A stretch of DNA of 64,000 nt, from contig NZ_FONW01000001.1 in NCBI RefSeq assembly GCF_900113005.1, positions 372,001 through 436,000 of the forward strand, written 5' to 3'. A program made the position numbers and the translations under genes. Below are positions 7,926 to 15,191 of the stretch, piece after piece. The notes beneath the pieces were generated by a model that saw nothing but the letters and a program-made list of their open reading frames with translations, did not search any database and had not been told where the DNA came from. This DNA comes from Sunxiuqinia elliptica (GTDB lineage: Bacteria; Bacteroidota; Bacteroidia; Bacteroidales; Prolixibacteraceae). How positions within the stretch are numbered: position 1 is the stretch's first letter; each line of letters starts with the position of its first letter.

Positions 7926-7957
7926 CAAATATAGTTAGGATTACTAACTATAACAAA
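7926..7957 (-). promoter_or_regulatory. Thioredoxin promoter with embedded MarR-type operator
   Basis: On the minus strand the -33 box TTTG (7957-7954) and the -7 box TATATTTG (7933-7926) are 20 nt apart. Between and overlapping them is a perfect 9-bp inverted repeat, TATAGTTAG (7930-7938) and CTAACTATA (7944-7952), with a 5-nt centre. A dimer bound there would cover both boxes, the classic position for repression. The adjacent MarR regulator is the obvious candidate. Confidence 0.8.
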
Positions 7958-8000
7958 TAAAAAGACTTTTTATTCTTTTTTATAATTTTGACGCACAAAA

Positions 8001-8045
8001 AAAAGGCTGAATACCCTTTATAATAAGGTCATTCAGCCTTTAAAT
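8001..8045. terminator. Intrinsic terminator after the betaine-binding gene
   Basis: AAAGGCTGAAT (8002-8012) pairs with ATTCAGCCTTT (8031-8041); the inner loop has further CCTTT/AAGG pairing. An A-run at 7997-8004 becomes the U-tail for minus-strand transcription leaving the gene that ends at 8072. Confidence 0.85.
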
Positions 8046-8071
8046 ATCATTCTATTGGAATTGGCTTATTC

Positions 8072-8959
8072 CTACATAATTTTTTTGCGTTCCGGTCTTA
8101 AATTCCGTACCCATTGATTAACCAAGTACTCATTTTTCTGCATCCATTCCCTGACACCATCTTCCGGATCAGCTTCACTACTCATCAAGTAGATCAAGCT
8201 ATTCATTTGTTTTTCTGACAATTGCATCCTCTCAAACAAACGAACAACCTGAGGAAAACGTTCTTCCAACCCTTTTGTAGCGATAGCATAAATGTTTTCC
8301 TGCTCACCAAAAACAAGCTTAGGGTCATCCAAAAAGCGAACTTTAAAACGATCGAATAACCAATGTGGCTCCCATCCCGTGATTACCATCTCTTCCATCC
8401 GCTTATAAGCTTCTGCAAACTGCGTCGTCATTTCCTTCTCAGAAAGGTTCTTTAAGCTTACAGTAGACAACTGATAATCCGTAATTGCCCGCCGGGTTTG
8501 AAACATGATTCCGGCATCAGCTTCAATGCCCACAATTGTTGTCTCACTGCTTTTCAAATCTCCAATCGAATGAAAGCGACTGTATGCTGGCACCACCAAG
8601 CCGGTTCGCGCATGAGGATACAGAATGCTCAACTTTTCAAGAGAGTCGGCATACTTTGCCCAATACTGACTTTGTGTTTCAGGCAGCCATGCATCAGCAA
8701 ACACGTCTGCATCGCCTCTTGCTAATTCAGCATAGGCACTGTCTACTCCAACCAATTTTAGCTGTACCTCAAAGCCCATTTCTTCCTCCAACATCAACTT
8801 ACTGAGCTGACTCAAAGCAATAGCCTCTGACCAATCAGTGTAAACTATCTTTACCTGTTGCGGTTCCGAAGACGAATTTTGCTGTGGCTGAGACGTACAG
8901 GCAGTCAATCCAACAAATCCGAGTAAAACAATTGCGACATTCAATATTCTAATCTTCAT
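8072..8959 (-). CDS. Glycine betaine ABC transporter substrate-binding lipoprotein
   Basis: The 295-residue protein has a lipoprotein signal (LGFVGLTACTSQ, lipidated Cys near 21) and an OpuAC/ProX-type binding fold: VKIVYTDWSEAIALSQL, the DADVFADAWLPETQSQYW segment and VITGWEPHWLFDRF, whose tryptophans are typical of the aromatic cage that holds quaternary amines. No ATPase or permease of the OpuA/ProU system lies nearby. Instead it is the third gene of an operon with a BCCT transporter and a universal stress protein. It probably binds betaine or a related osmolyte outside the inner membrane; how the ligand is then imported is unclear. Confidence 0.85.
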   Translation of the reverse strand: MKIRILNVAIVLLGFVGLTACTSQPQQNSSSEPQQVKIVYTDWSEAIALSQLSKLMLEEEMGFEVQLKLVGVDSAYAELARGDADVFADAWLPETQSQYWAKYADSLEKLSILYPHARTGLVVPAYSRFHSIGDLKSSETTIVGIEADAGIMFQTRRAITDYQLSTVSLKNLSEKEMTTQFAEAYKRMEEMVITGWEPHWLFDRFKVRFLDDPKLVFGEQENIYAIATKGLEERFPQVVRLFERMQLSEKQMNSLIYLMSSEADPEDGVREWMQKNEYLVNQWVRNLRPERKKIM

Positions 8960-9016
8960 AGGTCAACGATTTTTGGGTTTGGCACAGTCGATCAAGGTCC
9001 AGCAACCAGAGGATGT

Positions 9017-9949
9017 CTAGTCAAACAAGGCTTCCAGAAACCCTAATGTTTGCTTGCGGTCCTTAACAATCAGCACCGGTATATTTTTTTCTACATCAGC
9101 TAAATCCTCCGAGGTACGGTCAAGAATAACATTGGCAAATTCCGATTTTATTTTCGATCCAATAACTATCAAATCAGCTTGGTTAATGATCCCATGGTGA
9201 TAAAGTAATAGCGCTTCATCGTAATTCTTATCATAGGCAAAAGTGCAAGGAATTGCAGCCGGATCTAACTTCAACCTCTTCATAAACTTGACATACTCCT
9301 TTTCTCCATGTCGGCTCATCTTTTGCTGTAAGCGTCTTTCATCGTCATCAGAATATTGAGGGAAATGGCTAACCGGCAACTTAAAAGCATTTAAAGCCAG
9401 TAATTCTGCTCCCAATTTATTCCCCAGTGAAATCGCTGTTTTCATCGTTATTTCCGACATTTTAGAAAAATCTGTTCGCACCAAAATCTTCTCAATCTTA
9501 GGTGTCACAGTTTCACTTACCAAGAGTGTTGATGAAGGTGTTAAAGGCATCACCCTCCTCGCTAAAGCTCCTGTTCCCTCATAACCTACCTTTTTACCAA
9601 AAATAGTCAGGTTTATTTTTTGATCGCGAGTAAATTGTAACAAGGTATCAGACTTTAAGCCTTCCAACACATGCACTTCAACCTGAATTCCTGATGTCGG
9701 TTCAAACGACTCGCTTACCTTATCTTCCAATTCTTCTTTAACAACCTTACTAATTGGCTTTTTAAAATCAGGAAATTCACTCAAAATCTCTTGTGGCAAA
9801 TCATACGACTGCATTAAATGCAAGAAAGACACTCGCTGAGCTTGAGTTTCAGCCACCAAAAAATTGGTATACCTAATCAGGAAATCATCCATCTCCGTCA
9901 AATCAAGGCATACAAGAATATGATCAAGCTTTTCCATACTATCATTCAA
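9017..9949 (-). CDS. Tandem universal stress protein
   Basis: Two UspA domains are fused in 310 residues. The first begins DHILVCLDLTEMDDFLIRYT and the second IEKILVRTDFSKMSEITMKT; the second ends in the family strand NIPVLIV. The second domain has an IGSK segment but not the full G-2x-G-9x-G-S/T nucleotide motif, so ATP binding is uncertain. The gene lies 12 nt after the BCCT transporter gene and 57 nt before the betaine-binding protein. UspA proteins are often paired with transporters and thought to tune them; a role in osmotic stress is inferred from this operon. The start could also be the Met at codon 5. Confidence 0.87.
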   Translation of the reverse strand: MNDSMEKLDHILVCLDLTEMDDFLIRYTNFLVAETQAQRVSFLHLMQSYDLPQEILSEFPDFKKPISKVVKEELEDKVSESFEPTSGIQVEVHVLEGLKSDTLLQFTRDQKINLTIFGKKVGYEGTGALARRVMPLTPSSTLLVSETVTPKIEKILVRTDFSKMSEITMKTAISLGNKLGAELLALNAFKLPVSHFPQYSDDDERRLQQKMSRHGEKEYVKFMKRLKLDPAAIPCTFAYDKNYDEALLLYHHGIINQADLIVIGSKIKSEFANVILDRTSEDLADVEKNIPVLIVKDRKQTLGFLEALFD

Positions 9950-9961
9950 ATTAATTGCTTT

Positions 9962-11581
9962 TTACTTTGATTCACGTTTCTTCATGATATCAACGATGAT
10001 CCGTTGATAATCCTTACGTTCTTTCTCACGCAAACGCTCCATCATCTCAATATGTTCGTTCCGTAATCCTTTCATTAAACTATAGGCAATAATGAGCAAA
10101 ATAATGGCAAATGGCAAACCTGTTGTTATCGCTGCGGTTTGTAAAGCCTGTAAGCCTCCTCCCAACAACAATACAGCGGCTATTCCTCCTTCGGTCAGTG
10201 CCCAAAAAATACGCTGAGCAACTGGAGCATCCAATTTTCCTCCCGCCGTGAGGCTATCTACCACCAATGATCCCGAATCAGAACTGGTTACGAAGAAACT
10301 TGCAACTAAAACAACCCCAACAAAGGACGTTATCATCGAAAGTGGAAATTGCTCAAGAAGCACATACAACGATGTGGCAACATTGTCTTTTACAGCACCA
10401 GCAATATCAGCAAGCCCATTTAACTCTAAAAACATGGCACTTCCTCCAAAAGCCGATAACCATAAAAAGGTCAGCAAAGTAGGGACAATTAAAACTCCCA
10501 ATACAAACTCTTTCAGGGTTCGGCCCCTTGAAATACGGGCAATGAACATCCCCACAAATGGCGACCAGCTGACCCACCAAGCCCAATAAAAGACCGTCCA
10601 ACTATTTTGCCAATCTGACTGCTGGTAGGTTTCCGTCCAAAAGCTTAGCTCAAAGAAATTTTGCACGTAACTCCCCAGGTTTTGGACAAACGAATCGACG
10701 ATAAACAACGTTGGTCCAACAATAATGATGAACAGGAGAAATAGCGCAGCTATAACGATATTAATCTCACTCAAACGTTTAACACCTGAGCTTAAACCAG
10801 CAATAACCGAACCTGTTGCGGCAAGTGTAATCACGACAATCAAAATAACCTGAGTCTTGATCGTATCGGGCAATCCAAATAAATGTGCCAAGCCCGCGCT
10901 AACCTGCTGCACTCCCATCCCGAGTGAGGTTGCCAGACCAAAAAGCGTAGCCACAACCGCCAGTACATTGATCATCTTCCCTATCGGGCCATTCACTTTC
11001 CGCCCCAATAAAGGATAAAATACCGAACTGATCGTTAGCGGCAGTCCGCGGTTAAACGTAAAAAATGCCAGAGCCATCCCCACCAAAGCGTAGATTCCCC
11101 AAGCATGCAAGCCCCAGTGTAAAAAGGTAAGCTCCATCGCTACCCGGGCTGCTTCAACGGTTCGTCCTTCTGAAAGTGGCGAGTTAAAGAAGTGATTCAT
11201 CGGTTCGCCCACACTCCAGAATAAAATTCCAATCCCCATTCCAGCACTAAACAACATGGCAAACCAAGCTCCCCGGGAAAACTCAGGCTTAGCCGTTTTT
11301 CCTCCAAGCTTAATACTTCCGTACTTACTAAAAGCAATGTATAAGACGAAAATCAGGAAAAAGTTTACTGCTAAAACAAAAAACCATCCCCCAGCATCGG
11401 AGATGGCATTTTGAAGATTATTGAACACTTGGGCCATTGGTGCCCCTACGATTAGCGTTACCGAAATAAATAAAACAATGATAATTGCCGAAGGCCAAAA
11501 AACCGGTGCATCAACGTCAAAATACTTTTTTGTGGATTTCAACTCGGGGTTAAGTTCAACCTTTTCTTCTTGTTCTTCCAT
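9962..11581 (-). CDS. BCCT family betaine/choline/carnitine transporter
   Basis: The 539-residue inner-membrane protein has about 12 transmembrane segments and the BCCT signatures: FSAGMGIGILFWSVGEP near residues 110-127 (the Na+ and substrate region with the GMGIG motif) and the tryptophan-rich WTVFYWAWWVSWSPFVGMF near 327-345, which forms the aromatic substrate box. GMGIG in place of a GxGxD-type variant points to sodium-coupled betaine uptake as in BetP, though choline or ectoine cannot be excluded. The carboxy-terminal tail is charged. It is the first gene of the operon with a universal stress protein and a betaine-binding lipoprotein. Confidence 0.92.
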   Translation of the reverse strand: MEEQEEKVELNPELKSTKKYFDVDAPVFWPSAIIIVLFISVTLIVGAPMAQVFNNLQNAISDAGGWFFVLAVNFFLIFVLYIAFSKYGSIKLGGKTAKPEFSRGAWFAMLFSAGMGIGILFWSVGEPMNHFFNSPLSEGRTVEAARVAMELTFLHWGLHAWGIYALVGMALAFFTFNRGLPLTISSVFYPLLGRKVNGPIGKMINVLAVVATLFGLATSLGMGVQQVSAGLAHLFGLPDTIKTQVILIVVITLAATGSVIAGLSSGVKRLSEINIVIAALFLLFIIIVGPTLFIVDSFVQNLGSYVQNFFELSFWTETYQQSDWQNSWTVFYWAWWVSWSPFVGMFIARISRGRTLKEFVLGVLIVPTLLTFLWLSAFGGSAMFLELNGLADIAGAVKDNVATSLYVLLEQFPLSMITSFVGVVLVASFFVTSSDSGSLVVDSLTAGGKLDAPVAQRIFWALTEGGIAAVLLLGGGLQALQTAAITTGLPFAIILLIIAYSLMKGLRNEHIEMMERLREKERKDYQRIIVDIMKKRESK

Positions 11582-11766
11582 TCATTTCTATTTATTATTC
11601 AACCATGAATTGAAACACACAATTGCATTCCAAAAATTCCAGTTAAGATAAGAAATTTGCAATGGCGAACAAAGAAAAGCAAATGATATTACACACATTG
11701 ATAGCACATTAACATATAAGTGCCAGTTAGATACAAAACCTAAAAAAAGATGAAAAAAACTCTAGT

Positions 11767-12723
11767 TTATAACTCATCCTGATAGACATTTAACATATTG
11801 CGTACAAATTGAGAGATGATCTCTTTCAGCTCAAGCGGATATTCAACCTGCGCATAGCTCCCCGTATTCAGCAACCAGATCGCAAAACCATGCAATTCAC
11901 TATTCGAAAAGTGTATGCGTACAGTTTCTCCCAAGTCCTCTTCTCCTAGAAAACCATACCAAAACTTGGATTCATCAAGATATTTTAGCCTACTTTTAGG
12001 CACCAGAACACAGATGTTTGCTTCAGAAGAAACAACCGAATTCTCAGCCATGTACTCGCTAATCGTTAGATGTTTTTTCCCTTTAAAGTTTTCCGAGCTG
12101 ACTTCCAATTCCTGGATGCGATCGAGTCGGAAGTCGCGATAAGCACTGCGCAACTGGCACCAGGCAAACAAATGCCAACGTGAACTGTAATTACACAAAC
12201 CGATTGGCTCGACCTTTCGCCATTCGGCAGCCTCAGCATAGCGCGCTTCATACTTAATATTTAAGACCTGCTTATGCACCAAAGCCTGCTGAATCTCATT
12301 CAAGTACAAACGATTAAATCGTTCGCCATAAGAATGATAGTTGTATACAGCAATCCGCTCGTGCAATTTTTCCAGGTAGTCCTTTTCCCCTGGTTTTAAA
12401 ATAGCCTTCACTTTGTAAAGCGCTGAGCAAAAATCACTTTTGATCTTTTCATCGCTCATCTTCTCAATAAGCTTTTCGCCAAATAGCAAGGCTGAAGCCT
12501 CATCGCTGGTAAACATGACCGGAGGTAACTGATAGTTTTCCTGTAAAAAATAGCCAATACCGGCCTCGGCCCCAATGGGGACACCGGCTTCTTCGAGTGC
12601 ACGGATATCGCGATAAACCGTTCGCAGGCTGATGTCAAAACGCTCAGCAATCTCCTGGGCTTTTACAATCCGCTTGCTTTGTAGTTGAATTAAAATGGCA
12701 TTGAGCCGGTCGGTCCGGTTCAT
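11767..12723 (-). CDS. YafY-type WYL-domain transcriptional regulator
   Basis: The 318-residue protein starts with an HTH_11 domain (RLNAILIQLQSKRIVKAQEI, then RFDISLRTVYRDIRALEEAG) and continues with a WYL ligand-sensing domain from about residue 145, seen as WRKVEPIGLCNYSSRWHLFA and FRLDRIQELEVSSENF. The last 70 residues form the WYL extension. Such regulators of the YafY branch usually control neighbouring small genes. The next genes downstream on the same strand encode DUF3795 and GyrI-like proteins, which often accompany this regulator, but no operator could be assigned. Confidence 0.9.
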   Translation of the reverse strand: MNRTDRLNAILIQLQSKRIVKAQEIAERFDISLRTVYRDIRALEEAGVPIGAEAGIGYFLQENYQLPPVMFTSDEASALLFGEKLIEKMSDEKIKSDFCSALYKVKAILKPGEKDYLEKLHERIAVYNYHSYGERFNRLYLNEIQQALVHKQVLNIKYEARYAEAAEWRKVEPIGLCNYSSRWHLFAWCQLRSAYRDFRLDRIQELEVSSENFKGKKHLTISEYMAENSVVSSEANICVLVPKSRLKYLDESKFWYGFLGEEDLGETVRIHFSNSELHGFAIWLLNTGSYAQVEYPLELKEIISQFVRNMLNVYQDEL

Positions 12724-12836
12724 AAATCAAAGGTTGGTGGATTAACTCCACAAAGTACATAATTTTTACCAATTAGCTTTTGCTCTTTCAATAAAACTCC
12801 ACCACTATAGAAGCCCAGATTGAGCAGAAAAAATCG

Positions 12837-13196
12837 CTATTTGAAGGACTGCCCTTTCCAAATAACCATTTGTTTTTGCTCTGTCATTAAACTTATAAAA
12901 GCTCGTCGACCATGTTTCCGGATATAATCAATGGAGGCCGGCCGATCGGACCGGAAAATGAATGCAAAAGCTGAAGCAATTAAATTTTGGTACTTACTGC
13001 ATTCGCGCGGGTTAGAAACAGAACAATCGGCACAAGTATCCAGCCCATTCTCCAAACAACAAGACCGGATTTTACACCAGCCTGCCTTTTCATTTTCCAG
13101 GCAGCCTCCACACTTACCTGCTTGTAAGCGTTTACAGTTGCCACAGTACAAACCGCATTTCGCTACCCAGTCCAGTTTATAAATTGTTTTTGTCAT
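12837..13196 (-). CDS. DUF3795 domain protein (cysteine-rich)
   Basis: The 119-residue protein has the DUF3795 pattern: VAKCGLYCGNCKRLQAGKC followed by GGCLENEKAGWCKIRSCCLE and TCADCSVSNPRECSKY. Twelve or so cysteines lie in the first 75 residues, suggesting zinc or Fe-S binding; the rest is a short helical tail. The family has no proven function. It sits upstream of the WYL regulator (113 nt apart) and downstream of the GyrI-like gene, all on the minus strand. Confidence 0.85.
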   Translation of the reverse strand: MTKTIYKLDWVAKCGLYCGNCKRLQAGKCGGCLENEKAGWCKIRSCCLENGLDTCADCSVSNPRECSKYQNLIASAFAFIFRSDRPASIDYIRKHGRRAFISLMTEQKQMVIWKGQSFK

Positions 13197-13371
13197 CCCT
13201 TATTTTATAACTAGCATTCAATCTATTTTATTGATTGAAAAGCCTCAACATTATGTCCTACGTACTCAAAATCAAAGAGGTTAAAACAAACGTCACCAAA
13301 AATGAGACAAAGCAGGAAAACCCACTTCTTTGCGCCCATAGAAGCAGGTAATCCCTCTTTGTAAAAGCAGT

Positions 13372-13827
13372 TTATTGCTGAATTTCAATCTGAATTTCAG
13401 TCACATTGTTTGCTTCATTTTCAAAATCGCAGGTGTGATACACTTCTCGGCTCACCCCTGTTGGGATAATTCCTTTTCGGCCCATTTCTCCGAAGATCCG
13501 CCCATAAGTTTCTCCTAACTTCTTCCACGGTCCTTTGTGAATTTCGGTTATACAAGTCATTTCGGGAAGCTCACAAAAAACAAACTTGCCAGCATCACCC
13601 TTGGCCTCAACAATAGGTTGGCATATTTCCAGTTGAAAAGGCGTATCTGGTTTTCCATCTACGCCCCGATACGCCCAGACTTGTGGCCCCGCTACTCCCA
13701 GGCCAGGCTCCATTGCTTTATTCATAATCTCATTCGGAACATCCCCCGGATCAGTCATGATGTTAGCTAGCGTCGTGGTTAATGAATACTTGAGAACGGT
13801 TGTCTTTTGAATGCTCTTTTTTTCCAT
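13372..13827 (-). CDS. GyrI-like small-molecule-binding protein
   Basis: The 151-residue product is a stand-alone GyrI-like (AraC effector-binding, SOUL-type) domain: KTTVLKYSLTTTLANIMTD, the ligand-side region LPEMTCITEIHKGPWKKLGE, which contains the conserved HxGPW turn, and a final strand TEIQIEIQQ. The fold binds varied small amphipathic molecules. The frame extends 17 codons upstream, but the ATG at 13827 gives a normal start. It is found near WYL regulators in many Bacteroidota, so a ligand-sensing or detoxifying partnership is plausible but unproven. Confidence 0.75.
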   Translation of the reverse strand: MEKKSIQKTTVLKYSLTTTLANIMTDPGDVPNEIMNKAMEPGLGVAGPQVWAYRGVDGKPDTPFQLEICQPIVEAKGDAGKFVFCELPEMTCITEIHKGPWKKLGETYGRIFGEMGRKGIIPTGVSREVYHTCDFENEANNVTEIQIEIQQ

Positions 13828-13973
13828 GGCATTTGAGGTTTTAAATGTTAATAAGAAGAGTCTGCATAAAAACTGCAATCCTCGAATTTGTTTCTAGTTC
13901 TATTTCTTCTACAAAGGAAAAGCAGACAAGTGACAACAGTATGTCAGTAGCCTTTCATAAAATACAATTTTAA

Positions 13974-14777
13974 TTAAACTACCTCTTTTTCTTCTTGCTG
14001 TTTTAGCAAGAATTCCAAATGTGGTTTCATCTTGAATTCCTGATAAATACGTTCGTATTCTTCATCCAGATTAAGGACTTTTTTAAAGGACTTTCGGACG
14101 GCTCTCACCATGGTATTTTTATCGGTAAAACGAGATGATACGAAATCAAAAATGTCAACCTTGTACCCGCCTTTTTCCAGTAAAAGTGCCCGCATACTGT
14201 CAGCAATCATCATCAATGCCTTGTCGCGAAATGCTTTATGGCGAATAACCGATTTCAACAAGCCCGACTTAATTTGAATGGAGTTCTGACAGCAAGCCAC
14301 CGAGAAGATAAAGCGTGCCTGAAGACGCAAGCCCATAAACATGGTTTTGTCCGTTGCGGTGTCGCAAGCATGTAAGCTATAAACAGCATCGACTTCTTTT
14401 TCCAGGCTAAAAGTATCAATGTCACCAGCGTGAAAATAGAGGTCGTCAAAGTTCATTCTTCGGGCTAATTTCTCATTTTGGCGCATCAACTTGGCATTGT
14501 GATCAACACAATGAATCTCCAGTTCGCGTCCTTCCAGCTCACGGTAGAAATAATAAATCAAGTAGCTCAGGTAACAATTCCCTGCAGCACTGTCAATAAG
14601 CACCAATTTTCGTTTGGCTGATGTTCGCCGTAGTTCAGCATGAATGATTTCAAGATAAGCCAGTACCTGTTCAATTTTCACCTGCTTGTCAAGACTCGAT
14701 TGAAACTGGCTGTTTTGTAATTTGATTAAATAGAAAAGTTCGTTGAGCTTTTCCCTCAACTCTTTATTAACTAACAT
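13974..14777 (-). CDS. SAM-dependent methyltransferase (Methyltransf_32-like)
   Basis: The 267-residue product begins with a helical region (LREKLNELFYLIKLQ) and contains RKLVLIDSAAGNCYLSYLIY, the SAM-binding motif I of the Methyltransf_32 group, and LEIHCVDHNAKLMRQNEKLA as the strand-2 acidic loop. A later AVYSLHACDTATDKTMFMG region is the typical HACDTATD segment of this group. The frame could start at a TTG at 14810, but ATG 14777 is preceded by a GGTAAT-like stretch and is the better choice. The substrate is unknown; relatives methylate RNA or protein. Confidence 0.8.
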   Translation of the reverse strand: MLVNKELREKLNELFYLIKLQNSQFQSSLDKQVKIEQVLAYLEIIHAELRRTSAKRKLVLIDSAAGNCYLSYLIYYFYRELEGRELEIHCVDHNAKLMRQNEKLARRMNFDDLYFHAGDIDTFSLEKEVDAVYSLHACDTATDKTMFMGLRLQARFIFSVACCQNSIQIKSGLLKSVIRHKAFRDKALMMIADSMRALLLEKGGYKVDIFDFVSSRFTDKNTMVRAVRKSFKKVLNLDEEYERIYQEFKMKPHLEFLLKQQEEKEVV

Positions 14778-15191
14778 TTTATTACCTTTTTGAATGAATT
14801 CAAGAGGCAATTATGTTGCATTAGAAATTTGACACGAATGAAAAAATAAGGCAAGTAAAAAACGACTTATTGCAAAAAATCTAATTACAACAATCACCTC
14901 TTCAGTTGTTTTTAATTGAAGAAATTGAATGACATCCACCTTTCTGGTCAATGTCCATCCTGGTATTGTTTGTGTAATTTCGATTTTTAGCAATCCCAAA
15001 CCACTGTTCTCTTTTTACAGCGAATGGGGTGGTTCCCCGGCAAGTGTTTTTTATTTCGGAAACAAAGCTATAAAAAACATTTGATTAATTCCTTCTCTTT
15101 GTGTTTCAAAACGATCAATCAAAAAAGGAGGCTGTTCCTTTTTCAGAAACAGCCTCAACAATCAAGCGCTTTAATTTATTTATATCTCCGG
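14778..15191. other. Intergenic region upstream of the methyltransferase
   Basis: About 410 nt with no convincing gene. It holds the terminator of the giant repeat protein at 15121-15160 and, to its left, A/T-rich sequence that must include the promoter of the methyltransferase. I could not find a TAnnTTTG box with a matching TTTG. Short open frames on both strands have no family resemblance. Confidence 0.5.
15120..15158 (-). terminator. Intrinsic terminator of the giant repeat gene
   Basis: GAGGCTGTT (15128-15136) pairs with AACAGCCTC (15148-15156), and the A-run at 15121-15126 becomes the U-tail on the minus strand. It lies 34 nt after the stop of the 1870-residue gene. Confidence 0.85.

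Noticed and set aside
14811-14999. 62-codon minus-strand open frame upstream of the methyltransferase
   Set aside because: A/T-rich low-complexity translation with no recognisable start region or domain.
15000-15060. Possible tRNA because of a GGTGGTTCCCC-like stretch
   Set aside because: No acceptor stem, anticodon arm or T-loop consensus could be arranged around it.
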